IMG/VR virus record: IMGVR_UViG_3300029915_001626
Span: 1-30,883 of that record
DNA: 30,883 nt
Strand: one strand, 5' to 3'
From: a virus
Shown: one piece after another, positions 20,605 to 28,000 of the stretch
How the letters are laid out: each line of letters opens with the position of its first letter
How positions within the stretch are numbered: position 1 is the first letter of the stretch
Position numbers and translations under genes: made by a program
Notes under the pieces: generated by a model
The model's input: the letters and a program-made list of their open reading frames with translations, nothing else
Database searches by the model: none
Told to the model about the DNA's origin: nothing

Positions 20605-21332
20605 GCGGAAATGCCGAAGTCATCCAGGTTGACGATAGCCACCTCGTGGTGGCGCTGGGGCGCTTCCATCTCTCGCTGGAGCAGAATGGCGAGTTGATGG
20701 AGCAGATCGGCGTGGCAATGCTGCTGTCGATCCGCAAGACTTTCCGTGAGCAGGGATCTCCAGCCAACTCGTGGGCGCCGCTGGCTCCCTCAACCATCAG
20801 GAGCAATCCCAAGAAATATGGCGAAGGCCACAAGCTGCTGATAGATAAAGGCACCTTGCTCAACTCCATCGGCAGCAGCCCTCAGCCCGGATCGGTCGTG
20901 ATCGGCACGAATCTGCGTTATGCCGCCGTGCATCAGTTCGGCTCGCGTGATCGCGGTTCTGTTTTCGGCCCGCGCACCAAGGCTATGCAGGACGCCACGG
21001 CCAACGTCAAAGAGCACGAGCGTCTGCAAAATCAATTTTCAGGCGTTCGAACGTACCTTGGAAGTTACCCGACTGTCAGGGCCGAAGGCCCGGCACTCGA
21101 AGGCAAACAACGTCCAAGTCTCCGGCTGGTTGGGCCACGCAACTTGGTGACAGAGAGAGTTGTACGTATCGGGCCGCGCAATAAAACCAACGTGAGCAAA
21201 CACACGCGCCACCAGAACATTCCCGCGCGGCCTTACCTGGTCTTCCGGCCCGAAGATCCGCGCCGCATCCAAAGCCTGGTGAATGCCTACGTGCAGAGAG
21301 CCCGCGCCGCGGCCGGACTGGAGGGCGCATGA
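20601..21332 (+). CDS. G: Phage virion morphogenesis protein, Mu gpG-like (243 aa)
   Basis: PF05069-type tail completion protein that joins or terminates the tail. N-terminal part: MEQIGVAMLLSIRKTFREQG, SWAPLAPSTIRSNPKK (usual W..L...T), then LLIDKGTLLNSIGSS and VIGTNLRYAAVHQFGS, the conserved 'Y...HQfG' motif at about 110-118. The C-terminus IPARPYLVFRPEDPRRIQSL is the family end. Between them lies an extra 75-residue stretch (about 125-200, ending near NVSKHTRH), so the protein is clearly longer than Mu gpG (about 156). Overlaps 4 nt with both neighbours. Confidence 0.88.
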   Translation: MSGNAEVIQVDDSHLVVALGRFHLSLEQNGELMEQIGVAMLLSIRKTFREQGSPANSWAPLAPSTIRSNPKKYGEGHKLLIDKGTLLNSIGSSPQPGSVVIGTNLRYAAVHQFGSRDRGSVFGPRTKAMQDATANVKEHERLQNQFSGVRTYLGSYPTVRAEGPALEGKQRPSLRLVGPRNLVTERVVRIGPRNKTNVSKHTRHQNIPARPYLVFRPEDPRRIQSLVNAYVQRARAAAGLEGA

Positions 21333-21850
21333 GCGGCGCACCCTCACAGTTTCAAATCTCTTATGTCGAAGCGGCGCTGATTGCGCTGCTGCGGAGCGTG
21401 ATGCCCGGGGCCTACGGTACTCCAGAAGCGCCCGTCCGCGTCGATGTGGACTCCATCGGCGACCGCGACTTCAACGCCCAGGGCCAGCTCGCCCTCAGGG
21501 CTCCGGCGCAGCGAGTCCGCTTTGGCGGCGCGGAGTACAACAACCTGCGCGACAATCAGCGGCTCACCTATGAGGCTGCGCTGCCTTTTGAGGTGATGTG
21601 CTTCGAGAGCAGCCTGCGCGGCAAGGCCAACGAACGGCTGCAAACGCTGGTGCTGGTCGAGACCACGCTCAATCAACTTGCCGGCGCGCGCCTGGCGCTG
21701 GCCGATGGCAGCAGCACCATGCCGCTGGAAATCAAAAGCGTTTCGCCGGTCATCACCGAAGACGGCCCGGTTGATCAGCTTTTTGCCATCACGGTGCTAG
21801 TCAAAGGCATCGCGCAATTCAACGGTCCCAATGCGAGGTTTGGATCATGA
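21329..21850 (+). CDS. Mu gp37-like protein (DUF1834, 173 aa)
   Basis: DUF1834 proteins lie between gpG and the tail tube/sheath genes and are thought to be tail terminators or joining proteins. SYVEAALIALLRSVMPG (about 11-27), VRFGGAEYNNLRDNQRLTYE and PFEVMCFESSLRGKANERLQ follow the family's helix-strand-helix course, ending with IKSVSPVITEDGPVDQLFAI and a beta strand. Synteny is exact. Overlaps of 4 nt with both neighbours. Confidence 0.82.
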   Translation: MSGAPSQFQISYVEAALIALLRSVMPGAYGTPEAPVRVDVDSIGDRDFNAQGQLALRAPAQRVRFGGAEYNNLRDNQRLTYEAALPFEVMCFESSLRGKANERLQTLVLVETTLNQLAGARLALADGSSTMPLEIKSVSPVITEDGPVDQLFAITVLVKGIAQFNGPNARFGS

Positions 21851-22185
21851 CAGCAGCTTCCGATTTTGTTCAGGTGCAACTGAGCGCGGCCGGCATTGCT
21901 TTTGCCGGCGCGGGCGCTACGGTGCGCATCGTCAACGGCCACTTCTCTTACGTCTTCACTCCCGGCAAGCCGGTGCGTGTGCTATCGAGCGAGTGGCGGC
22001 GCGCCCTCTCACTGAAGACTGTCAACGGAAAAGCGATTCTTGAACTTGCGCCCGCGCCGGCAGCAGCGCCCAAGGTCATCGCCGTTCCCGCGACGCACAC
22101 CGATGCGCCTGAAACTGTTTCCGCGTCCACAACCAAAACCGCGGCTAAAAGCGCCGCTGATACCAATGCTCAAGAGGTGAAGTGA
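21847..22185 (+). CDS. Small protein before the tail tube gene (112 aa)
   Basis: It holds the position of the short DUF2635/gp38 protein of Mu-like phages. The folded part is residues 10-68 (VRIVNGHFSYVFTPGKPVRV, SSEWRRALSLKTVNGKAILE). The rest is a disordered Ala/Pro/Thr tail (AAAPKVIAVPATHTDAPETV onward). The 'F.pG.pv.v...eW' pattern is like that of small tail accessory proteins but not a confident family match. Its stop overlaps the tail tube start by 1 nt. Confidence 0.65.
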   Translation: MTAASDFVQVQLSAAGIAFAGAGATVRIVNGHFSYVFTPGKPVRVLSSEWRRALSLKTVNGKAILELAPAPAAAPKVIAVPATHTDAPETVSASTTKTAAKSAADTNAQEVK

Positions 22186-23207
22186 TGGCCGGTCCGAACA
22201 ATTTTCTTTCGCAGTGGAAAGCAGCCCGCAATCTGGTGCTCAGCGCACACTCGCAAGCGGCGTGGAATACCGCCTTGGCTGCGGCGTCGCTCACCCACCG
22301 CCAGCGCTTTGACGGTGCGGCCGTGCTGGAGGTTACCACCACGCGGCGCAGTGATCTGGCTTATGCAGGCAAAGGGACAGCCTTTGCCACCAACGGCCAG
22401 GTCACCATGTTCGACACCAAATTTTCCGGCGTCAAGGCTGAGCTTTCGCCTTGGCTGGCGGGTTACATCTTCGCTTTCTTGATGGGCGCGGATACCGTTT
22501 CTGGTGTCGCGCCTGGGCCTTTCTCACACTCCTTCACCTTCGACGAATCCACGCGCACCGCCGTGCCGACGACTATCTACCTCGAAGACACCGAAGACAT
22601 CAAGTATATGTGCCCCGACATGGCCATCAACGACCTGACGCTGACCATCAGCGAGATCGGCGCCATCATGGCCGAGATGAACATGATCGGCACCGGCCGC
22701 CAGGTCATGGGCGCCATGGAGACTGTGCCAGCATTGGCGGCCGAGAACTACATCCTCGGCTCTGACGCGGCGTTGACCTTCGGGCCAGTGGGCGCGGGCG
22801 CATCGCTGGTTGGCCGTCACATGAGCACTACGCTGAAGCTCGAGAACCAGCTTCAGGTCCACAAGGCCCCGGGCGGCAGCACCTACGGCATCTATGTGCG
22901 CAAGGGCAATCCGAAGTTCTCCATTTCGACTGTCATCGCGGCCAAAGACACCGACGATGTGTACACACTCTTTGAGAATGACACGGCCTCCAGCTACTCG
23001 CTGGCTATCAACTCGGGCGCGGCCGCGCAGCTCAACATCTCCATTCCGCAAGCGCACCTGAAAACCACCAAGCTGGGGTTCGACGGCGATATGGTGGTTT
23101 GGCAGATCGAAGGCGACGAATCCACCTGCTACGACGTAGGCGGTGAAGCTCCCATTGCGGTCGAGGTGGTCAACGCTGTGGCATCCTACCTGACGAGCGG
23201 CGATTAA
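22185..23207 (+). CDS. Major tail tube protein (340 aa)
   Basis: Start at the ATG at 22185 with GAGGTGA 4 nt upstream; an in-frame GTG at 22182 is the alternative. The protein is beta-rich with the usual tail-tube layout: FDTKFSGVKAELSPWLAGYI, FSHSFTFDESTRTAVPTTIY, LEDTEDIKYMCPDMAINDLT, then LTISEIGAIMAEMNMIGTGR. A second repeat half follows (SMSTTLKLENQL-type strand, FSISTVIAAKDTDDVYTLFE) and a C-terminal strand EVVNAVASY. Mu has a sheath gene before its tube gene and none is present here, so the tail is probably non-contractile. A relic of another copy's 3' end follows directly. Confidence 0.78.
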   Translation: MAGPNNFLSQWKAARNLVLSAHSQAAWNTALAAASLTHRQRFDGAAVLEVTTTRRSDLAYAGKGTAFATNGQVTMFDTKFSGVKAELSPWLAGYIFAFLMGADTVSGVAPGPFSHSFTFDESTRTAVPTTIYLEDTEDIKYMCPDMAINDLTLTISEIGAIMAEMNMIGTGRQVMGAMETVPALAAENYILGSDAALTFGPVGAGASLVGRHMSTTLKLENQLQVHKAPGGSTYGIYVRKGNPKFSISTVIAAKDTDDVYTLFENDTASSYSLAINSGAAAQLNISIPQAHLKTTKLGFDGDMVVWQIEGDESTCYDVGGEAPIAVEVVNAVASYLTSGD

Positions 23208-23220
23208 GGGTTTGCTCCGG

Positions 23221-23280
23221 GGCGCGCCGATTTCCGTGGGCGTCGTCAACGCCGTGGCGTCATACCGGGTGGGTGCGTAA
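23221..23280 (+). pseudogene. Relic of a second tail tube gene 3' end
   Basis: Starting 13 nt after the tail tube stop, this segment reads GAPISVGVVNAVASY-RVGA and ends in TAA. It aligns with the tail tube C-terminus EAPIAVEVVNAVASY at 12 of 15 residues. Seven of the 12 identical codons differ at the third base, so both copies diverged under protein-level selection. The relic is 76 nt away, hence in another frame, and has no start of its own. It is best explained as the leftover end of a homologous tube gene after recombination. Confidence 0.75.
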
Positions 23281-23305
23281 ACGTAGGTTTGAGGAGGACT
23301 CAGAC

Positions 23306-23485
23306 GTGGAAAACGAAACCAAAGTTGTGGCGGATCTAGAAGAAAAGAATGAGCCTTTCAATGAGATTGAAAGGCTCATGAAAATTTACGAAATAGCATT
23401 CGGGTACAAATGGCCCGAGATTTTTGGTCAGAGTGTGAACATCCACCTCTATTGTTCGGACTCGCGGTTTCGGAGTTCTTCATAA
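23306..23485 (+). CDS. Small acidic protein in the insertion (59 aa)
   Basis: GTG at 23306 with GAGGAGG 8 nt upstream. The protein begins VENETKVVADLEEKNEPF, continues with a helix (EIERLMKIYEIAFGYKWPEI) and ends SDSRFRSSS. It is AT-rich (32% GC in 23341-23400), unlike its neighbours. Two facts weaken the call: its middle holds a perfect 14-bp inverted repeat that fits a terminator for the opposing gene, and its last 37 nt overlap that gene. The ribosome-binding site and plausible sequence support it. Confidence 0.45.
   Translation: MENETKVVADLEEKNEPFNEIERLMKIYEIAFGYKWPEIFGQSVNIHLYCSDSRFRSSS
23349..23379 (-). terminator. 14-bp perfect hairpin with U-run on the minus strand
   Basis: ATGAGCCTTTCAAT (23349-23362) pairs exactly with 23366-23379 around the loop GAG. 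Read on the minus strand it is followed by TCTTTTCTTCT, the T-rich run of an intrinsic terminator, about 70 nt past the stop of the minus-strand gene. On the plus strand no T-run follows. It is therefore best read as the terminator of the inserted minus-strand gene. Confidence 0.75.
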
Positions 23486-23622
23486 GACTTTTTGATCTTG
23501 GATAGTTCCCCCAGAGCGGTATCGATTTGAACGTTGGGGTTTGCATAACGGCCTGATTTGATGAGTTCGGTGAAGATCGAAACGGCGGTGTCAGCGGACT
23601 TATTGGTTTTGATGAAATCCAT
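23449..23622 (-). CDS. Inserted minus-strand gene, small hypothetical (57 aa)
   Basis: ATG at 23622-23620 with AAGGAG 7 nt upstream, stop TAG at 23451-23449. The protein starts MDFIKTNKSADTAVSIFTEL and continues with charged helices (VQIDTALGELSKIKKSYEEL). It is the only minus-strand gene in the whole late region. It has its own promoter-like -10 box, a 5' hairpin and a terminator, the classic form of a lysogeny-expressed moron. No family recognised. Soluble, helical, likely a small regulator or protein-binding factor. Confidence 0.65.
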   Translation of the reverse strand: MDFIKTNKSADTAVSIFTELIKSGRYANPNVQIDTALGELSKIKKSYEELRNRESEQ

Positions 23623-23643
23623 CTCTTAGCTCCTTGGTCGAAA

Positions 23644-23676
23644 GTTGCCGAGCAATTTCAGAGATTGTTCGGCAAC
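23644..23676 (-). promoter_or_regulatory. 5'-UTR hairpin of the minus-strand gene
   Basis: GTTGCCGAGCAAT (23644-23656) pairs with ATTGTTCGGCAAC (23664-23676), 12 Watson-Crick pairs and one G-U, around a 7-nt loop. A transcript starting 6-7 nt after the TATAAT at 23684-23679 would begin near 23672, so the hairpin would sit at or near its 5' end and may protect the message. It ends 22 nt before the start codon. Confidence 0.5.
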
Positions 23677-23678
23677 AA

Positions 23679-23684
23679 ATTATA
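23679..23684 (-). promoter_or_regulatory. Perfect -10 box (TATAAT) for the minus-strand gene
   Basis: TATAAT on the minus strand lies 57 nt upstream of the gene's ATG, placing initiation near 23672. At 16-18 nt upstream I find only GCAGGA-like sequence, not a -35 consensus, so activity may be weak or need an activator. The neighbouring sequence is otherwise GC-rich, which makes a chance TATAAT less likely. Confidence 0.4.
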
Positions 23685-23737
23685 CGCCGGGGACGTTCTT
23701 TTCCTGCATCATCCGCGCCACGACTCCGGCGCGGCCA

Positions 23738-23766
23738 GAAGCTCCGCATGGGCTGCGCGGAGCTTC
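23738..23766 (+). other. 10-bp hairpin upstream of the tail assembly gene
   Basis: GAAGCTCCGC (23738-23747) pairs with GCGGAGCTTC (23757-23766) around a 9-nt loop. It is one of three stems in the 23641-23850 gap; another is GCTCC/GGAGC at about 23802-23816. No gene is supported in this gap apart from the 5' end of the minus-strand unit. The open frame that crosses it lacks a ribosome-binding site until 23851. Confidence 0.5.
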
Positions 23767-23850
23767 AAGATCGACCGGGTTCCTCACCTGGGCAAAGCGC
23801 TCCTCTCGGGAGCTGACAATCCCAATTCAAAGCAGACGAAAGGAATTCCT

Positions 23851-24579
23851 GTGTCGATCGAACTGAAACAGCCCCGCATCATCGTGATTGAAGATCGCGG
23901 CAAATCCTACGCCCTCACCGTTGCGCGCATCACCAAAAAGCAGTGGCTTCACTACTTCGAGGGCATCCTCTCCATCTCCGAAAACCAGAACGGCAAGCGC
24001 GTTGACAGCTACGACAACAGCGCCGCGCGGCTGGAGCTGGTGGAGCAGGCTCTTGTCACGGCCACCGGCTACACGCTGCCCGCCATGGTGGAGTCGATTG
24101 AAAAGATCGAGGGCTGGAGGTCGCAACTGCCCATCTCGCACCGCCTGGGCGCGGCCAATACGCTGCTCTCGGTTTCGGCTAGCAATCCATCGGACGAAGA
24201 GCCCATTGTGCTGGGCCTGGAATCGGTGAGCCTCGACGCGGTGTGGGGCGCGGATGAAAGCGGCGTGATGCGCAAATTCACTGGCCTGCGCCACAACTTC
24301 AAATCGCCTTCGCCAGACCAGCAGCGGCGGCTCTCGCTCAGCGGCAGCCGCTCGCGCATCATCGGCGGCAGCCGCAACGGCAAGACGCAATGGCTGGGCG
24401 CGCAGGCCACCCTGGCCGAACTCTATGACGAGCTGATCGTGAGCGTCGAAGGCTACACCGTGGAGGCCGCCGATCCTGATCGCGACCAGATCATCGAGTA
24501 CATGGACACCTATCACAAGGTGGCTGCGGTCGATCTGCTCTTTGCCCCGGCCGCGCCCAAAATCGAAGAGGAAGCGTGA
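23851..24579 (+). CDS. Tail assembly region protein (242 aa)
   Basis: I start at the GTG at 23851 because AAGGA lies 6 nt upstream; the open frame extends back to 23665 through hairpin-rich DNA. Starts VSIELKQPRIIVIEDRGKSY, then RITKKQWLHYFEGILSISEN and further mixed alpha-beta segments. LRHNFKSPSPDQQRRLSLSG followed by SRSRIIGGSRNGKTQWLGAQ lies at about 150-190. The end is acidic. It lies between tail tube and tape measure, the place of tail assembly chaperones (lambda G/GT), but I see no clear chaperone motif. The next gene overlaps its stop by 4 nt (GTGA). Confidence 0.7.
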   Translation: MSIELKQPRIIVIEDRGKSYALTVARITKKQWLHYFEGILSISENQNGKRVDSYDNSAARLELVEQALVTATGYTLPAMVESIEKIEGWRSQLPISHRLGAANTLLSVSASNPSDEEPIVLGLESVSLDAVWGADESGVMRKFTGLRHNFKSPSPDQQRRLSLSGSRSRIIGGSRNGKTQWLGAQATLAELYDELIVSVEGYTVEAADPDRDQIIEYMDTYHKVAAVDLLFAPAAPKIEEEA

Positions 24580-24983
24580 TCGATGTTTGGCATGACGCGG
24601 AAGGCGTGCGCATGGCCCTCGAAGAGATCTTCGAGAGCGACTTGGTGCGCAGTCGCATTGAGCGCGAGAGCAGCGGCGCCAGCCCCGAGACGCGCGCGCG
24701 GATGGAGCGCCAGATTCCTCCGCGCACCCTGGCTTGGGGCTACTACCGTTTCGGTGAGTATCTGCTTCACCTGGAGGCGCTGCGCGGTGCTGGGGTGGCC
24801 TTTGCCGCGCGGGAGATGCTGACGGCCGAGGCGGATGGGTTGCTGGCTCTGGGCCGCGCTCGCACGGCCTTTGAGGGGCGTCATCCGGCATGTAGCAGTT
24901 GCGGCCTGCGCCAGCAGAATCGCTTTGTCGTGGAATGCCCAGAGTGCAGGGCTAAGTTCAAGACAGTGAACAGCGGACAGTGA
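24576..24983 (+). CDS. Zinc-ribbon protein before the tape measure (135 aa)
   Basis: GTG start overlapping the previous stop. Helical N-terminal 95 residues (GVRMALEEIFESDLVRSRIE, LAWGYYRFGEYLLHLEALRG), then a zinc ribbon C106-x2-C109-x11-C121-x2-C124 (CSSCGLRQQNRFVVECPECR). Second-position tail chaperones in some siphoviruses are of this size, but the zinc ribbon is unusual there. The last residues (KTVNSGQ) are encoded by the GGACAGT spacer repeat, so the original stop was probably elsewhere. Confidence 0.65.
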   Translation: MIDVWHDAEGVRMALEEIFESDLVRSRIERESSGASPETRARMERQIPPRTLAWGYYRFGEYLLHLEALRGAGVAFAAREMLTAEADGLLALGRARTAFEGRHPACSSCGLRQQNRFVVECPECRAKFKTVNSGQ

Positions 24984-24995
24984 ACAGTGAGCAGT
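24963..24995 (+). repeat. GGACAGT-type spacer repeat, copy 2
   Basis: Matches 9921-9953 at 29 of 33 positions. It covers the stop codon of the zinc-ribbon gene and the start of the 35-nt gap before the tape measure gene, so as in copy 1 it touches a coding end. Confidence 0.65.
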
Positions 24996-25018
24996 TTGTT
25001 TGAAGTGGGGTTAGAGCC

Positions 25019-28000
25019 GTGGCCGTAGAATCCAGCGCCGTTCAAATCGTGGTCAATGTCACCGATGCCAACTCTGGCCCGGTGATCGCCGGCGTAACGC
25101 AAAATATCAAGAAACTCGGTGCGGCGGGATCTCGCTCGGGCAAGCAGGTCAAACAAGGCATGGAGGAAATGGGCGCGGGCGCGCTCTCAGCTCACCAGAA
25201 AGTCCACTTGCTGAGTGAGGAGTTTGGCGTCCATATTCCGCGCGCCATGCAGGGGGTGATCGCAAAATCGCCAGCAGTAATGGGGGTAATTAACGGACTC
25301 GGCACCGCCATGGTTGCATTGGGTGCCATCCAGATTGGCGGCATGGTCTTCGAGGGCTTGACTCACGGCGCTGAAAAGGCATGGGATGCGTTGACCGCTC
25401 TGCCCAAGGCCGTTCAGGAGTATCAAGCGGAGGTGGAAAAGACAAAGAGTGAAGATTTCGGAAACACTCACTCGATTGAAACCACCAGGTTACGCATTGA
25501 TGAATCCACAGAGGCTATAAAACGGTTTCAGGCTCAAGCGGAAGAAACGATGGCGCAATCAATCGGCTGGCGCACTATAGCTGGCGATATGTTACTTCCC
25601 GGCGTCGGGGGAAACGCATGGCAGAAAAACCATGAAAAGGATGAAGCAGCTTCGCAAATCGCAGCGTTGCAAAAGCAACGAGATAAATTAGAGCACATCA
25701 ACGAGTCCGAGCAATATCACGAGGAGAGGGAAAGAAATATTGGTTTAGATCATGCTGGCGATGCCAGGTTGAAAGACCCTCAAGCTAAACACAATGCAGC
25801 TATACAGGAGGCAAAAGATCGGGCTTTCGAAGATAAGCGTTACTCCAAAGAACGAGAGGGTATGCTCGGCAATTCCGTGGCTCCCAATGCTGGGGATTCT
25901 GAGGAAAAAGATAAGGTAGCCTCCGCAACCATCAAAGCCGATGCGGAATTGGCGAACGCCCAAGATGCCAAGGCGGAAAGAGGAAAGCAGCACGCATCCG
26001 AGGCCAAGATGCAAGCTCAAGAGCTTCGCCGCATCCATGAGCAGGCATTGGAGTCTGGCTTGCGCGGATCGGCTCTCTATCATGCGCAGGAAGCGGCTGC
26101 GATAGAAGATTTAAAGCACAAAGGGATCGCCAGCGCTCAGGCCGTCAATGATGTTCACACCAAGTATCACAACGAAGAGATGAATCGGCTCCGCGACCAG
26201 CAGGCCGAGACGGCGCGGATGGGACGCGAGGCCGCGCAGGCTGGCATGACGGGCATTCAGAAGACACAGCGCGAGGGAGAGAACCGCGTTGCCGAAATCA
26301 ACGCCACACCTGATCTAGACCCCGCGCAGCGCGCCCAGCGCATCGTCTACGCCAACCGGATGACCAACGCGGAGATTGCCGAGCAGGAGCAGGCGCTTGC
26401 CCTGCGCGTCAATGCCCTCGCCGACGAATCGGCCACGCATCAGATTTCTGGCTATGCGCGCATCGAGGCCGAGGCGAAAAAACACTTCGACACGATCCGT
26501 GCCGAGATTGAGCATACCTACGGCAAAGCGCCGCTGATCGGGCCTCCCTCGCTTATGCAGGCCAAGGGAACGGCAGAGACAAATCGGGCACAAGACATCA
26601 GCACCACCAGCGTGAATAGCCAGGAAAAAGATTATGGCCAAAAGATGGCCGAAGAAACGACTCAGATCGAGGAGCAGGCGCGGGTAAAGTCTCTCTCGTC
26701 CGAGCGGCAAAAGACGGCCTCGATTGCGGCGGAGTATCAAGAACGCTTTTCCAAATATGAAGAGTGGAAACGGCAAGAGCTTTCCGCTGCCACCCTGACC
26801 GCCGAACAGATCGCGTCGATCACTGAAAACGCCAACCGGCGCGAAGCGGCCGCCGCGCAAGAGGCGAACGCCGAGATGGTTGAGGCGGCGACGGAAGCGC
26901 GCAAAAAGATGGCCGGAGAGTTCGACTCTTTCTTCAAGGGGATGGACCATCCGCTGAAATACCTGCAAGAGATGGGCGACAAGGTGGCGGGCGAAGCGGC
27001 GGCTGGCCTGGTGCAGCACTTTCAGCAGCGCGGCCAGGGCGAAGCGGGCACATCGCAAAAGAGCGGCCTCATGCACGACATGTTCGGCGACTTCGGCTTC
27101 CACGGCAAAAACAAGACCGTTGGCGCGGGCGAAAATGCGCCAGCGCTTGCCGGCGCGCACGGCTCTCATGGCGCGGGCGAGAAGACCATCGGCATCTCGC
27201 AGGCCACCATCCATATTGGCAGCGCCAATTTTGCCGGCATGGGCGCGGGCGCAGGCAGCGGAACTGGCACGGGCTCGTCCTGGTCTTCATCGGGCGGCAG
27301 CACGGGGCTGCTCACTCAAGGCGCGAGCGGCGCAAGCGGCGGCGTTGGCGACATAGGCGCGGCAGCTCCCGGATCGCCGGCATGGAGCCGCGCGGGGGCG
27401 ACCAGTTCCGGCGCATCGCTACCAGGTGCAAGCACGGCCGAGCCGGGGGGCAATAGCTCCGCCTCATCTCAGAAGGGGGGCGCCTTCAGCAACATTCTCG
27501 GAGACTTCGGCTTCCATAGGAAAAGCAAAGTTGCGGGCGCGGGTGAAAATGCGCCCAATTGGGCCGCGCCCGGCGTTCAGCTTCTTTCGATGCCGGGTGT
27601 GCCGGTGCCGGGAGCAAGCCAGGGCTCTTCATCCTCAAGAACAAATGCGGAACAGCCCGGCGGCAATAGCTCCGCCGCTGCAAGCGCTATCGGTGGGGCT
27701 GGCGCTGGCGGAGGAGCCTCCGCCGTTCCTGATTACACTGTTGGATCTGGCAGCTCCCCGGCTCAAAAAAATATCGTGGACAGCACGATCAAAAACTCTG
27801 AGCAGGGCTACAGCCTTTACAAGCAAGGCAAAGGAATTTTTGGTAATGGCAGCTCAAGCAGCTCCGGGGATGCCGGACAGGGTAGTGGGCCAAAGCAGCA
27901 ATTGCCTCTCGGCGTAAAGAAAGACCAGTACGCTGAAACGCAAGACGACCCTTTGGAAGGCAAGCTGAATTCGGATGGCAGCTACACGAGTTCGAGCCGC

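Noticed and set aside
23205-23280. Readthrough or frameshift extension of the tail tube into the repeated C-terminus
   Set aside because: The repeat is out of frame by one base, has no slippery site near the stop, and its silent-site changes fit a separate old gene copy.
24555-24579. Programmed -1 frameshift between the two genes before the tape measure, as in lambda G/GT
   Set aside because: CCCAAAA occurs near the junction but is in the wrong phase for X-XXY-YYZ slippage; a GTGA overlap explains the junction.
23827-24891. 354-residue open frame on the minus strand opposite the tail assembly genes
   Set aside because: Arginine/histidine-rich low-complexity translation, no ribosome-binding site, and overlaps two better supported plus-strand genes.
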